DNA of 64,000 nt from Candidatus Gastranaerophilales bacterium (GCA_944323365.1 CALUSG010000045.1:1-64000), one strand, 5' to 3'; shown: positions 1-9,514, counted from the first letter of the stretch. The notes: generated by a model from the sequence alone, not told the origin. Translations and numbers: made by a program.

Positions 1-1
1 A

Positions 2-238
2 AAAGGCGAGGACGGATATTTAAGAATACGTATGGAAGATATGTTCTATGCGGTTGTAAATTCTGTTAAGCAGCTTGACGATATTGTCCAAAAATTAACA
101 GCTGATATTAAATCTATATTGGAAAAAATTTCGTCATATGATGCTCAAATTAAAATGTTAATTGATGAAAATAACGCTCTTAAAGCTAAAAATGCTGAAC
201 TGGAAAAACGTATTGAGGCTTTGGAAAAACACTTTTAA
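2..238 (+). CDS. Coiled-coil protein, C-terminal part (5' end may lie outside window)
   Basis: The frame is open from the left edge, and the codons before the first ATG (position 32) read like coding sequence (GEDGYLRIR). The gene may therefore start outside the window. ATG 32 or 41 are possible internal starts, but the only purine-rich site (GGCGAGGA, 5-12) is about 19 bp from ATG 32, too far for a normal ribosome site. The visible 68-78 residues form a long amphipathic helix with heptad leucines and ...LIDENNALKAKNAELEKRIEAL..., a leucine-zipper coiled coil. It resembles YabA-like or cell-division coiled-coil proteins only in general character. No function is assigned. It is followed by a hairpin terminator. 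Confidence 0.55.
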   Translation, partial: KGEDGYLRIRMEDMFYAVVNSVKQLDDIVQKLTADIKSILEKISSYDAQIKMLIDENNALKAKNAELEKRIEALEKHF

Positions 239-256
239 CATCCCCCCGGATGTTAC

Positions 257-292
257 CTGAGCCAAAATTATATTATTTTGGCTCAGTTTCCC
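257..292 (+). terminator. Hairpin terminator after the coiled-coil gene
   Basis: A 12-bp perfect stem, CTGAGCCAAAAT (257-268) with ATTTTGGCTCAG (275-286), has a 6-nt loop and is followed by TTTCCC. The T tract is short, so termination strength is uncertain. It separates the coiled-coil gene from the next promoter. Confidence 0.6.
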
Positions 293-294
293 TG

Positions 295-323
295 TTGATA
301 CATTTTGAAAAATGTGATAAAAT
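295..323 (+). promoter_or_regulatory. Promoter for leaderless cpaE-like mRNA
   Basis: TTGATA (295-300), a 17-bp spacer and TAAAAT (318-323) are followed by 6 bp and then ATG 330. The usual transcription start, about 7 bp after the -10 box, falls on the A of the ATG, and no Shine-Dalgarno sequence is present. This predicts a leaderless mRNA. Confidence 0.6.
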
Positions 324-329
324 TATACT

Positions 330-1505
330 ATGAAAATTCCTGTTATTATTCTTTCAGATAATTCTCAAACTCGCACTTTACTTGATATGTATTTTAACGA
401 GTTAGATTCTGTTCAGGTTTTTAAGGATTTTTCAGATTATTCAGAAATTTACGATACTCTTTGTTCTGCTGATAAATCCATTCTTGTCGTGGACGTTTCT
501 AATGAATGTGATGAAAAATTAGATTTTATTCTGAAAGTTTCTAATAATATTCACAATGCTAAAATATTAGTATTGTCTGATAATCCGTCTGTTGAACTTA
601 TTGTAAGAGTTATGCGTTCAGGTGCTAAAGAGTTTTTGCCGCTGCCTTTGATTAAGTCTGAATTTATTGACGTGGTTAATCGAATTAATAAATCTCTATA
701 TTGTGTTGCTAAAAGCGGTTCAAAATGTAAAGTTATCTCGGTTTTTTCTAATAAAGGCGGTATCGGTAAAACTTCCATTGCAACTAATCTCGCTCTTGAA
801 ATGGCTAAAATCTCAAAAGAAAAAGTTGCTCTTATTGATTTGAATTTTCAGTTGGGCGATATTACTACTTTTATGGATTTAAAACCTTCTTTTGATATTT
901 CTTATATGCTGCAAAATTTAGACAAAATTAATGATGAATTTTTGCTCAGTACTTTAGAACGTTATAAGCAGACAAGCCTGTATGTTTTGGCTGATCCACC
1001 TTATTTTAAACAGGCTAATGATATAAAACCTGCTCAAATCGTTAAATTGTTTAATATTTTAAAAGAAACTTTTTCTTATATTGTTGTTGATGCGGAAGCT
1101 AGCTTTGAGGCCAAAAATGTTTCGGCTTTGACTGAATCGGATTTGATTTTTTTGGTTACTGTAGCTAATCTGCCGGCATTAAGAAATTCTCAAAGATGTC
1201 TTGAACTCTTTGATAAATTGGGATTTGATGATAATAAAACACAAATATTATTAAATCGCTATATGGAAAATGATGAAGTTTCCGAAGAAGATGTCGAAAA
1301 TGTCATCGGACGTAAAATTTACTGGAAAATCCCTAATAATTATTTTACTATGATGTCTGCTATTAATAAGGGTATTCCGGTTTCTGAACTTAACCCTGAT
1401 TCTAATGTCGCTAAATGCTATCGTGATTTGGCTATCCATCTTACCGATAGTATTTATCGTGATAATTTAATGAAAAATTTTGAAAATATTCTAGGAGGTG
1501 CATAA
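330..1505 (+). CDS. cpaE: CpaE/TadZ-like pilus-assembly ATPase (ParA/MinD family)
   Basis: The 391-residue protein has two parts. Residues about 1-125 look like a response-regulator receiver fold (ILVVDVS; VMRSGAKEFLPLPL). Residues about 133-370 form a ParA/MinD-type ATPase with a deviant Walker A, FSNKGGIGKTSIATNLA, and LIDLNFQLGDITTFM as the switch/Walker A' region. This architecture is that of CpaE/TadZ, which places Tad/Flp or type IV-like pilus machinery at the pole. The start is ATG 330, with no Shine-Dalgarno and a promoter placed for leaderless transcription. The stop overlaps the next ATG (TAATG), so the two genes are translationally coupled. No other Tad gene (cpaF, tadB/C) follows, so its machinery is elsewhere or it serves another localisation role. 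Confidence 0.75.
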   Translation: MKIPVIILSDNSQTRTLLDMYFNELDSVQVFKDFSDYSEIYDTLCSADKSILVVDVSNECDEKLDFILKVSNNIHNAKILVLSDNPSVELIVRVMRSGAKEFLPLPLIKSEFIDVVNRINKSLYCVAKSGSKCKVISVFSNKGGIGKTSIATNLALEMAKISKEKVALIDLNFQLGDITTFMDLKPSFDISYMLQNLDKINDEFLLSTLERYKQTSLYVLADPPYFKQANDIKPAQIVKLFNILKETFSYIVVDAEASFEAKNVSALTESDLIFLVTVANLPALRNSQRCLELFDKLGFDDNKTQILLNRYMENDEVSEEDVENVIGRKIYWKIPNNYFTMMSAINKGIPVSELNPDSNVAKCYRDLAIHLTDSIYRDNLMKNFENILGGA

Positions 1506-1840
1506 TGGGTATAAGCGACAGATTTAAAGACGATAAAAAAAAGTCAAGAAAAACTGAAAAAGCTGAAAAAATTGAAAAGAAAATAGATAAAAAAGTTGAA
1601 AAAAAATCAGCATATCCATCTCATGTTCAAGCTGATTTAGATATGCTTGAAGACATTGAGTGCATGGTGTTAAATAAAATTGCTTATACTCCTGTATGGT
1701 TTGAGTTTACCGGCAAGGAACAGAGAAAACTTATCAAAGATTATTTGAATGCTCGTTTAGCACTACCTGAAAACGCTGCTTTAGTATTGACCGAAGATGA
1801 AAAAGACGCCTTTGTTACTAAAATTTTGGCATCTGTGTAG
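1505..1840 (+). CDS. Small protein with Lys/Glu-rich N-terminus and possible CpaF N-terminal-like region
   Basis: The 111-aa protein begins inside the cpaE stop (TAATG), with AGGAGG just upstream. Residues about 8-37 are a highly charged Lys/Glu helix. Residues about 38-111 form a compact acidic helical region ending LTEDEKDAFVTKILASV. That ending resembles the stretch of CpaF/TadA secretion ATPases just before their catalytic core (typically LTRAERERLVEEVLDEV). The similarity is judged by eye and is weak. The coupling to a CpaE-like ATPase suggests a partner or adaptor in the same complex. No catalytic motif is visible. Confidence 0.65.
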   Translation: MGISDRFKDDKKKSRKTEKAEKIEKKIDKKVEKKSAYPSHVQADLDMLEDIECMVLNKIAYTPVWFEFTGKEQRKLIKDYLNARLALPENAALVLTEDEKDAFVTKILASV

Positions 1841-1872
1841 AAAATTATTACTATTTGTATTAAACTCTTGTT

Positions 1873-3858
1873 ATGAAATACAGAGAGTTTAAAATTGATT
1901 CAAATTACAGACCTTCGGGAGATCAGCCAAAAGCTATTAATGCTCTTGTCGAAGGGATTAATAATGGTGATGATGCCCAAACTCTTTTAGGTATTACCGG
2001 CTCAGGCAAAACTTTTACTATTGCTAATGTTATTGAAAGGGTTCAAAAACCTACTCTGATTATTGCTCATAATAAAACTTTAGCAGCTCAATTATATAAT
2101 GAATTTAAAGAATTATTCCCAGATAATGCGGTTGAATATTTTATCAGTTATTATGACTATTATCAGCCTGAGGCTTATATTCCTCGTACGGATACATATA
2201 TAGAAAAAACAGCTTCAATTAATGAAGAAATTGATAGGTTACGACATAATGCTACAAGGTGTTTGAATGAAAGAAATGATGTTATTATAGTTGCGTCTGT
2301 CAGTTGTATTTATGGCTTAGGTTTGCCTGAAAACTATTTTAAGGGATCTGTTGAATTAAAAGTTGGTGATATTATTGATAGGGATGAGTTATTACGTCAT
2401 TTGGTAAGTGTCCAATATAAACGTAATGATTTGGTTTTAGAACGGTCTACATTTCGTGTTAGGGGCGATATCGTTGAGGTTATGCCTGCTTATGAAAAAA
2501 TTGTTATAAGAATTTATTTTTTTGGTGATGAAATCGAGAAAATTATCAGAATTGACAATGTTACCGGTGAAATAATTGAAATGCCTGAAAGTGTGGTTAT
2601 TTATCCGGCTGTTCATTATCTTTCTTATGATGAAAATGTTGACGAAACAATGGATTTAATTAATGCGGAACTTAAACAAAGGCTTTTTGAACTTAACAGT
2701 GAAAATAAACTTGTTGAAGCACAAAGACTTGAGCAGCGTGTAAAATATGATATGGAAATGATTAAGGAAATGGGGTATTGTTCGGGAATTGAAAATTATT
2801 CCAGAATTATTGAACGCAGACCTCCCGGCTCTCCGCCTGCTACACTTCTTGATTACTTTAAAGGTGATTTTTTAACTGTTATTGACGAATCTCACGTTAC
2901 CTTACCTCAGTTAAAGGGTATGAGCCATGGTGATGCTGCTAGAAAAGACACGTTGATTGAATATGGGTTTAGGCTGCCTTGTGCTAAAGATAATAGGCCT
3001 CTTACATCTGAGGAGTTTTTTGCTAAGGTCGGCCAAAAAATATATATTTCGGCAACACCGGCTGAATTTGAACGTAATACTTCCGATCAAATTGTTGAAC
3101 AAATTATTAGACCTACAGGACTTGTTGATCCGAAGATTTCAGTACGTCCTATTGATACTCAAATTAACGATTTAAAATCTGAAATTCAAAAACGTACCGA
3201 TAAAAATGAACGTGTTCTTATAACTACTTTAACTAAAAAAATGGCGGAAGATTTGACGGATTTCTTTATACAAGAAGGTATAAGAGTAAGATATTTGCAT
3301 AGCGAAATTCAGTCACTTGAACGTGTCGAAATTTTAAGAGATCTTCGTTTGGGCGAATTTGATGTGCTTGTCGGGGTAAATTTATTGAGAGAAGGGCTTG
3401 ATATCCCGGAAGTTTCTCTTGTCGCAATTATGGATGCCGATAAGGAAGGATTTTTAAGATCGGAAACAAGTCTTATTCAAACAATTGGCCGTGCGGCTCG
3501 TAATGCTTGCGGCGAAGTTATTATGTATGCGGATAAAATTACTGATTCTATGCGTGCTGCTATCGATGAAACCGAACGACGCCGCAAACTGCAAATCGAT
3601 TACAATAAAAAATACGGGATTATACCTCAAACTATTAAAAAACCTGTGGAAAATAATTTACTTTCTCTTGTCGCTAGTTATCGTGATTTTGAAGATATTG
3701 TTGCAGAAGAAATGGTCGATTTAGGCATTGAAACCAAAGATTTGCCTAAACTTATTTCTAAATTGGAAAAAGATATGCATAAAGCAGCTAAAATACTCGA
3801 CTTTGAACGTGCTGCCGAAATACGTGATAAATTGAAAAAGCTGCGTGAAATGCTTTAA
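1873..3858 (+). CDS. uvrB: Excinuclease ABC subunit B
   Basis: UvrB is the damage-verification helicase-like subunit of UvrABC nucleotide excision repair. The 661 aa are the usual length. Visible features are Walker [10 protein letters not shown] (about residues 41-49), the Tyr-rich beta-hairpin [12 protein letters not shown] that clamps DNA, the motif II region [10 protein letters not shown], motif V/VI ([25 protein letters not shown]), and the C-terminal UVR domain ([23 protein letters not shown]) that contacts UvrC. The ATG at 1873 lacks a Shine-Dalgarno. TAAACT at 1861-1866 could be a leaderless -10 box but has no convincing -35. The gene converges on the next one with a 4-bp stop overlap. 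Confidence 0.97.
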   Translation: MKYREFKIDSNYRPSGDQPKAINALVEGINNGDDAQTLLGITGSGKTFTIANVIERVQKPTLIIAHNKTLAAQLYNEFKELFPDNAVEYFISYYDYYQPEAYIPRTDTYIEKTASINEEIDRLRHNATRCLNERNDVIIVASVSCIYGLGLPENYFKGSVELKVGDIIDRDELLRHLVSVQYKRNDLVLERSTFRVRGDIVEVMPAYEKIVIRIYFFGDEIEKIIRIDNVTGEIIEMPESVVIYPAVHYLSYDENVDETMDLINAELKQRLFELNSENKLVEAQRLEQRVKYDMEMIKEMGYCSGIENYSRIIERRPPGSPPATLLDYFKGDFLTVIDESHVTLPQLKGMSHGDAARKDTLIEYGFRLPCAKDNRPLTSEEFFAKVGQKIYISATPAEFERNTSDQIVEQIIRPTGLVDPKISVRPIDTQINDLKSEIQKRTDKNERVLITTLTKKMAEDLTDFFIQEGIRVRYLHSEIQSLERVEILRDLRLGEFDVLVGVNLLREGLDIPEVSLVAIMDADKEGFLRSETSLIQTIGRAARNACGEVIMYADKITDSMRAAIDETERRRKLQIDYNKKYGIIPQTIKKPVENNLLSLVASYRDFEDIVAEEMVDLGIETKDLPKLISKLEKDMHKAAKILDFERAAEIRDKLKKLREML

Positions 3859-4553
3859 TTTTTTGCACGGGCTATGTTCTCATAATCCATTTGTGCTAAA
3901 TAATGTCCCGTTATTACAATATTCATTACTAGTGCCATGCTGCATATGTATATAAATACCGGATTCTCAAGCGTGAAAAATACCCAAAATAAATATGCTA
4001 TTGTTCCTAACAATAATCCATTTACTATTACTAGCTGCGGTATAAAAAATATTATTGCAATTAAGATGTCCATGCAGCTGTTTGAGATTAATATAAAATT
4101 GTATGCATCCAGTATTCTCTCTTCTTTAGAATATACTATTAAAGACGTAAGCATTATTGAACCTAAAATTACCCATACTATTATTGTATATATAAGTTGA
4201 ATGTTAGGTATTGCAACAGGTATGTTTATATTGCACAACATTATTCCTGCAATTATTGATATAGCAAAAATCGGCCCTAATGCTAAAATCGCTTTTATTG
4301 CACTTATTATAAATTCTATTATATTAAATGTCGGAAGTACATAGTTGTTTCCTGTGCCTACATTTCGTATTGCTATTATTAATATTGTTGCCAGCATTAA
4401 AAATGTTAACGGGGCTATCATATAAAACATTACCATATTCCCCTTGAGAAATAAGATATATGAAATAAATACCGGTATTGCATATATAAAATATTTAATA
4501 AATGCAAATCTTTCTGAAAGTGACTCTTCCAATGCGTCCTTAACTGATGCCAT
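3855..4553 (-). CDS. Multi-pass membrane protein, unknown function
   Basis: The 232-aa protein is almost entirely hydrophobic, with about six or seven membrane helices (for example [47 protein letters not shown]). A short charged N-terminus and C-terminus are present. The pattern of paired helices resembles Yip1- or DUF4013-type membrane proteins, but I see no diagnostic motif. The start has a strong GGAGG six bases ahead of the ATG. The last four bases overlap the end of uvrB on the opposite strand. Confidence 0.8.
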   Translation of the reverse strand: MASVKDALEESLSERFAFIKYFIYAIPVFISYILFLKGNMVMFYMIAPLTFLMLATILIIAIRNVGTGNNYVLPTFNIIEFIISAIKAILALGPIFAISIIAGIMLCNINIPVAIPNIQLIYTIIVWVILGSIMLTSLIVYSKEERILDAYNFILISNSCMDILIAIIFFIPQLVIVNGLLLGTIAYLFWVFFTLENPVFIYICSMALVMNIVITGHYLAQMDYENIARAKN

Positions 4554-4592
4554 AACTATCCTCCATATAAATTTATTATATCATATATTTGG

Positions 4593-5660
4593 TTAAAAAA
4601 CAAGCGGTAACTCTATGATGAATTCTGCTCCTTTGCCTAATTCACTATTTACACGGATTTTTCCTTTATGCATTTTTACAAATTCTTTTGTTATCGCTAA
4701 TCCCAAACCGTTTGAGTCCTTTTTGCCGTTTAATTGAGTGAATTTTTCAAAGATTTTTTTATGATATCTTTTATCAATACCTATTCCATTATCTTTTATG
4801 CTTATTAGTATGGATTTTTCGTTTTTATTTATATTTATTACTATTTTGCCGCATTCAGGCGTATATTTAATCGCATTTGTTATTATGTTAAATAAAATTT
4901 GCTGTACTTTTTGATAGTCCGCTGTTATATTTATTTCTGTTTCAATGTTTTTTTCAATAGAAATTTCTTTTTTTTCAGCAATCGGATTTATTATGTTACA
5001 AACCTCATCCAGCATTCGTTTTGCCGAAAATTGTGATATGTTTAACTTTAAAGCATTTGATTCAAATTTTGCCATGTCCAATATGTCATTTATCATTCCA
5101 AGTAAAAGTAATCCGGATATTTTTATATCTTTGACGTATTCGGTCTGTTTGGTATTTAAATCACCTAAAATTTTTTCTGATAAAAGTTCCGAAGAGTTGA
5201 TTATTGCATTTAAGGGTGTCCTTAGTTCGTGTGAAAAATTCGCAAAAAATTCGTTTTTTTGTTTCTCTGATTTATACGCCCTGCTTGATTCAGTTATGCC
5301 TTTTTGTAATGTTTTTACCTGCATTTTAGTGATTTTTGTAATCTCTAAATCTTTTATTATTTCCGATATTATTGCGGTACAAAGTTTGAATATTTTTTCT
5401 TCACCGGTGGTAAATTTTCTGTTACGGGTTATTCTTAGTTTCCCGTAAGACATATTTTGTATTTTTAGTTTTTCTTCCAAATAATATTTGTATTTTAATC
5501 CGGAATTGTATGAATATTCTAATCGCTTTGGATTAGAATAAAAAATATAACCGCTTTTAAAATCTATTATTGATTTCAAAGTCGTAAATATTTCTTCAGA
5601 ATTTTCCTGTGCATTTATCTGAAATAACTTATTAATATTTTCAATTGTTTTTTTTCTCAA
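4593..5660 (-). CDS. Soluble sensor histidine kinase
   Basis: The 355-aa protein has an N-terminal GAF-like region (about 1-100), a helical linker, a HisKA domain with the phospho-accepting H144 in FANFSHELRTPLNAII, and a HATPase_c domain. The latter has the N box IITNAIKYTPE (about 258-268), G1 DNGIGID and G2 NGLGLAI. There is no membrane segment, so it should sense a cytoplasmic signal. The start is TTG 5660, 2 bp after the hpt stop and preceded by AAGG within the hpt 3' end. No nearby ATG would keep the N-terminal domain. It is last in the tilS-hpt run, and its response regulator is not in this window. Confidence 0.88.
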   Translation of the reverse strand: MRKKTIENINKLFQINAQENSEEIFTTLKSIIDFKSGYIFYSNPKRLEYSYNSGLKYKYYLEEKLKIQNMSYGKLRITRNRKFTTGEEKIFKLCTAIISEIIKDLEITKITKMQVKTLQKGITESSRAYKSEKQKNEFFANFSHELRTPLNAIINSSELLSEKILGDLNTKQTEYVKDIKISGLLLLGMINDILDMAKFESNALKLNISQFSAKRMLDEVCNIINPIAEKKEISIEKNIETEINITADYQKVQQILFNIITNAIKYTPECGKIVININKNEKSILISIKDNGIGIDKRYHKKIFEKFTQLNGKKDSNGLGLAITKEFVKMHKGKIRVNSELGKGAEFIIELPLVF

Positions 5661-5662
5661 TT

Positions 5663-6193
5663 CTATACCTTATCCGAATAAGCAATGTATTTTAAATTCC
5701 TAAAATAACCGTCAAAATCTAATCCATAACCTACTACAAATTTGTCATCTATTTCAAATCCATAGTAATCAGGTTCAATTTCTGCCGCACGTGAAATTTT
5801 TTTATCTAATAAAGAACAAAATTTTGTTGATTTAGTCTTAAAATTGTTATTTATAAAATCTAATAAAAATTTGGCAGTATGCCCCGTATCAACTATATCT
5901 TCAATTATCAAAACATTTTTATCATTTAAATCAGGAAGTGAAATATCAACCGCATGAACTTTACCGCTTGATACTGTTCCTGAACCATAACTGGATAGCC
6001 TTATAAATTCCATTTTCACCGGCATTGTCAAATTCTTTACCAAATCAACCGCAAACATTACCGCTCCTTTTAATACGCAAATGGTTATTAATTCTTCTGA
6101 TTTGTATTCTTGATTTATTCGCTCTGCCAATTCTTTTACTTTATTTTGAAGCTGTTCTTCTGTGAATAATACTTTTAAGTCTTTTATTTGCAT
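5663..6193 (-). CDS. hpt: Hypoxanthine phosphoribosyltransferase
   Basis: The enzyme salvages hypoxanthine or guanine with PRPP to make IMP or GMP. The 176 aa are typical. The PRPP-binding loop is VLIIEDIVDTGHTA (about residues 94-107), and the LKGAVMFAVDL and FIRLSSYGSG segments are also standard. The C-terminal VGYGLDFDGYFRNL motif, which contacts the purine, is intact. The start overlaps the tilS stop (TAATG). The tilS-hpt order is conserved in Firmicutes and elsewhere. Confidence 0.94.
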   Translation of the reverse strand: MQIKDLKVLFTEEQLQNKVKELAERINQEYKSEELITICVLKGAVMFAVDLVKNLTMPVKMEFIRLSSYGSGTVSSGKVHAVDISLPDLNDKNVLIIEDIVDTGHTAKFLLDFINNNFKTKSTKFCSLLDKKISRAAEIEPDYYGFEIDDKFVVGYGLDFDGYFRNLKYIAYSDKV

Positions 6194-7503
6194 TATTTAG
6201 CCCTCTTTTCTAATTTTATTATATGTGTCGGAACGTCTTTTACTTTTATTTTATCACTTATTCCAATTCCCGGAACCCATAGTACTTCATTATTTTTACA
6301 TAAATATATTAAATTTTCTTTTTCGTGTTTTGGTATTTTTTTACCGTTTAAATATTTTTTTAAAGATTGTGATCCTTGCATTCCTAAGGGTTGAATTCTG
6401 TCTTTTGGCAGTCTTTTTCTTAATGTAAAATTTATTTCGTCTGTTGAAATGTATGCTGTGAAACTTTTATCTGATGGAAATTCTTCAGATTTTGTATTGA
6501 TTTTTTTTATTATAAATTTAAAATTCGGAAATGAATATTCACCTTCTTTTGTAATATTTATTTCTCCAAATTCTGTTTCAGGTTTTTGTTTTACTATCTC
6601 TATTTTTTTATTATTTGTAAATATCCATAGATCTGTGGTTAGTGAATGGGTTTTGCCTGATTTCGAATTTTGATTTTTGTTAATAAAATCAACTATTTCC
6701 ATAATCTTTTTTTGGTCGTAATCAATATTATTTTCTCTTAAAAATTTGTGTACAATTGCACTTTGATAAAAATTATCCATCGAACAAAATTCATTTGTTG
6801 TTAAATTTTCCAGTTTAGTTAAATTGTTTTCTAATATTTGTCCTGCTGCTTTGGCTGTTTGTGAAAATTTATTTATATTTTTTACAACATCAGGGTTTAT
6901 TTCTTGTAATTTTGGAAAAATATCATATCTTATTTTATTTCTAATATATTTTGTATTAAAGTTTGAGCTGTCAACATTCGGTGATAAGTTATTATCCTTA
7001 CAATATTGTTCTATTTCATTTCTGTAAATACTTAAAAGAGGCCTGTAGTAAATGTCACGGTGCTCTTTAATTCCTTCAGCTCCGTATATACCCGTACCTT
7101 TTATTAATCTGTAAAGAACGGTTTCGGCATTATCATTAGCATTATGTGCGGTTAATATTATATTTGAATTAAATTTTTTTGCACATTTTCTGAAAAAATC
7201 ATATCTTGCTTCTCTTGCAGCAGTCTCAGTTTTGGAAATATTTTTAGCTAATTTTTCACTGTAAAAATTTATATCTTTGCAAAATTCTTTACAATTTAAT
7301 TCGTCTTTGTCGCTTTCTTCTCCCCGCCAATTATGATTTAGATGTATTGCAAAAAGATTTAACTCATATTTTTGTGCAATCCCTTTCATAATATTCAAAA
7401 GACAAATTGAATCATAACCGCCTGAAAATGCCACTATTATATTATTTTTAGGTTTTAAAAGGTTATATTTTTCTAAAAATAATTCAACAGTTTTAGATAT
7501 CAT
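6193..7503 (-). CDS. tilS: tRNA(Ile)-lysidine synthetase
   Basis: TilS modifies C34 of the CAU-anticodon tRNA-Ile to lysidine so that it reads AUA, and it is normally essential. The 436-aa protein has the PP-loop motif IVAFSGGYDSICLL (about residues 23-36), HLNHNWRGEESD and LTAHNANDNAETVLYRLIKGTG, all typical of TilS. A C-terminal TilS substrate-binding region follows (FTLRKRLPKDRIQPLGMQGSQSLKKYLNGKKIP). ATGA overlap joins it to the upstream Clp-N gene, and TAATG joins it to hpt. Confidence 0.95.
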   Translation of the reverse strand: MISKTVELFLEKYNLLKPKNNIIVAFSGGYDSICLLNIMKGIAQKYELNLFAIHLNHNWRGEESDKDELNCKEFCKDINFYSEKLAKNISKTETAAREARYDFFRKCAKKFNSNIILTAHNANDNAETVLYRLIKGTGIYGAEGIKEHRDIYYRPLLSIYRNEIEQYCKDNNLSPNVDSSNFNTKYIRNKIRYDIFPKLQEINPDVVKNINKFSQTAKAAGQILENNLTKLENLTTNEFCSMDNFYQSAIVHKFLRENNIDYDQKKIMEIVDFINKNQNSKSGKTHSLTTDLWIFTNNKKIEIVKQKPETEFGEINITKEGEYSFPNFKFIIKKINTKSEEFPSDKSFTAYISTDEINFTLRKRLPKDRIQPLGMQGSQSLKKYLNGKKIPKHEKENLIYLCKNNEVLWVPGIGISDKIKVKDVPTHIIKLEKRAK

Positions 7504-8843
7504 TTATGTTTTTTAATTCCTTCTCTAATTTCAACAGCATCGACACCAAGTATCTCTAATGCTTTCATAGCAAGTGATGTCGGTTCAGTTGTTATTGCTA
7601 AAAGCATATGCTGTGATTCTATTTTTTGTTTGTGTTCTTTTTTCGCAAATTCCCATGCTTTTTCTAGAACTCTTTTGGCTCGTTTTGTAAAAACTATTTC
7701 TTTGTCAAAATACTCATTTCCAAAACCTATAAGTTTTTCTACTACGCATCTGGCGTCTTTTATATTAATCTCAAGCTCAGTTAAAACTGTTGCTCCTATA
7801 CCTGTTGCTTCGCCTATTATTCCAAGCAAAAACATTTCAGTCCCGACGGTTGTTCTTCCTAATCTTCTTGCTTCTTGCTTTGCTAATCGTAATATAGTAA
7901 GCGTTTCAGGCATTTGTTTTTCTATTGGTTTTATTATGCTATGTGCCAAATCATCATCGGTAATGTGTAATTCTTTTAAAATATCATATGCCACACCTTT
8001 TTTGGTCTTTAGTAATCCTAAAACAATATGTTCGGGTAAAACTATTGAGGAGCCTAATTCTTTTGCTGTTTGTAGTGCACTGCTCATTACTCTGAATGCA
8101 TTTGGTGTAAAAATTATCTGTCTGCCTTCATATTCGGATTGTCTTGAATTTATATTTGAAAGTTTCTCCTCAAAATTTTCAGCAGTAACACCGTATTGTG
8201 CAAATATTTTGGAAAGGTCTGATGATTTGTCTTCTAAAATAGATGAGATTATTTGTTCTGTTCCTAAAATTTCATAGTTAGATGCTGAAAGTTTGGATAC
8301 TGCTCTTTCAAATACTCGTGCAGATTCTTCACTGTCAAAAATTGAATCTGTTTCTTGAGTCAGGTTAATTTCAGGCTCTTTTGTATCATCTATTTCCGGA
8401 TGGTACAATTTTTTTGTTTTCCTTTGAACTAGTTTTTCCAGTAAATTTTTTGATTTTTGAATGTCAAATCCTAATTTTTCCAGTGTTTTACAGTTATTTG
8501 AATATTTGTCGTTTATTACAGCAAGAAATAAATGCTCATAAAGAACAGTTGAATTGCCTGACTTTGACGCTAAATCAAGTGTTTGCCGCAATAAAACTTT
8601 TAGAGCATCACTAAATGCAATATTTTGGATATCGGCAGTTTCTTGCGGTTTGCATAATTCTTGTTCTAATTCTTCAAAATTTATATTATATGATTTGAAA
8701 ATTTTTAGTGATATGCCTTTTGCTTCTTGTACAAGTGCTAAAAGCAAATGCTCGGGCATAACACATTTTGAATGCTGTGCTTTAGCTATATTTTGTGCGG
8801 TTGTTACTACATTTATTGCTTTTTCTGTAAATTTTTCAAACAA
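7500..8843 (-). CDS. ClpC-N-domain-only protein (three Clp N modules, no ATPase)
   Basis: The 447-aa protein begins MFEKFTEKAINVV like ClpC/ClpA. It carries three double Clp_N modules, at about residues 1-145, 165-300 and 305-447. The third has EARRLGRTTVGTEMFLLGIIGEATGIGATVL, very close to the N-domain of cyanobacterial ClpC. No Walker A/B or AAA+ core follows any module. Clp N-domains bind substrates and adaptors such as MecA or ClpS, so a free multi-N-domain protein could titrate or present adaptors, but this is inference. The start is TTG 8843, preceded by AGGAAG at normal spacing. A ClpX zinc-finger-only protein lies in the same run of genes. Confidence 0.85.
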   Translation of the reverse strand: MFEKFTEKAINVVTTAQNIAKAQHSKCVMPEHLLLALVQEAKGISLKIFKSYNINFEELEQELCKPQETADIQNIAFSDALKVLLRQTLDLASKSGNSTVLYEHLFLAVINDKYSNNCKTLEKLGFDIQKSKNLLEKLVQRKTKKLYHPEIDDTKEPEINLTQETDSIFDSEESARVFERAVSKLSASNYEILGTEQIISSILEDKSSDLSKIFAQYGVTAENFEEKLSNINSRQSEYEGRQIIFTPNAFRVMSSALQTAKELGSSIVLPEHIVLGLLKTKKGVAYDILKELHITDDDLAHSIIKPIEKQMPETLTILRLAKQEARRLGRTTVGTEMFLLGIIGEATGIGATVLTELEINIKDARCVVEKLIGFGNEYFDKEIVFTKRAKRVLEKAWEFAKKEHKQKIESQHMLLAITTEPTSLAMKALEILGVDAVEIREGIKKHK

Positions 8844-8844
8844 A

Positions 8845-9096
8845 TTATTCTTCCTCTTGCATACTTTCTATGTACTGTGCTACTCTTTCAAATTCTTCAT
8901 CGTCCTCTATGCTTTCAAATACATAATCTTCTCCGTCTTGATATAATTTCATCAATACAACTTCATCTTCTTCGGATGATTCTACCGGTAATAACAGTGC
9001 ATATTCTTGATTATCTACCTCTACAATGTCGTACAATTCAAAATTAATTACATTTCCGTTCTCATCTACTGTTTCAATTAATTGTTGTTCTACCAT
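8845..9096 (-). CDS. DUF1292 family acidic protein
   Basis: The 83-aa, very acidic protein has the DUF1292/YrzB pattern: FELYDIVEVDNQEYALLLPV, followed by DEVVLMKLYQDGEDYVFESIEDDEEF. In Bacillus-type genomes yrzB lies next to the ruvX/yrrK gene, as here, and this supports the assignment. The molecular role is not established. AAGGAA precedes the ATG. Confidence 0.85.
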   Translation of the reverse strand: MVEQQLIETVDENGNVINFELYDIVEVDNQEYALLLPVESSEEDEVVLMKLYQDGEDYVFESIEDDEEFERVAQYIESMQEEE

Positions 9097-9097
9097 T

Positions 9098-9514
9098 TTA
9101 TGTTCCTTTCTTTCTTGATAGATACTGTTCTAAGATAATACAGGCACTTTCTATATCGACAAGACCTTTATCTTTTCTAAAATCTATTTTTTTGTTCCTT
9201 AAATTTTCTTCTGCACTATCAGATGTCAATCGTTCATCCTCAAATATTATCTCATAACCTTGAATTTTGCAAGCAAAATTTCTACAGTCTTTTGCTTGTT
9301 CACCTTCTGTGTTGTCCATATTCAAAGGTAAACCAATTACAATTTTTTTTACATTGTTTTCTTTGGCTATTTTGTAGATTTGTTCTAAAGCAGTTTGTTC
9401 GGGTTCTCTGTTTATATATGAGTGCCCGTTTGCTAAAATATGTAAATAGTCACTTAAAGCAATACCTATTCTTTTAGTACCGATGTCCAATGCCATTATT
9501 TTGTACATATCCAT
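9098..9514 (-). CDS. ruvX: YqgF/RuvX pre-16S rRNA nuclease / Holliday-junction resolvase-like
   Basis: The 138-aa RNase H-fold protein has the N-terminal motif IMALDIGTKRIGIALSD (catalytic Asp), KKIVIGLPLNMDNTEG, FEDERLTS and DIESACIILEQYL. All are standard for YqgF/RuvX, which matures the 16S rRNA 5' end. MDMYK at 9514 is preceded by GAGGA; the second ATG (9508) is also possible. It overlaps the 3' end of the upstream gene by 19 bp and is followed 1 bp later by the DUF1292 ATG. Confidence 0.92.
   Translation of the reverse strand: MDMYKIMALDIGTKRIGIALSDYLHILANGHSYINREPEQTALEQIYKIAKENNVKKIVIGLPLNMDNTEGEQAKDCRNFACKIQGYEIIFEDERLTSDSAEENLRNKKIDFRKDKGLVDIESACIILEQYLSRKKGT

Noticed and set aside
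1861-1866. TAAACT as a leaderless -10 box for uvrB
   Set aside because: It has the right distance from the ATG but no acceptable -35, so it was not counted among the leaderless promoters.
4945-5448. 167-aa open frame antisense to the soluble histidine kinase
   Set aside because: The kinase motifs H, N, G1 and G2 lie on the minus strand; the plus frame is Ser/Phe-rich shadow sequence.
7630-8277. 215-aa open frame antisense to the Clp-N gene
   Set aside because: It is a shadow of the strongly supported Clp-N protein and has no Shine-Dalgarno or family features.
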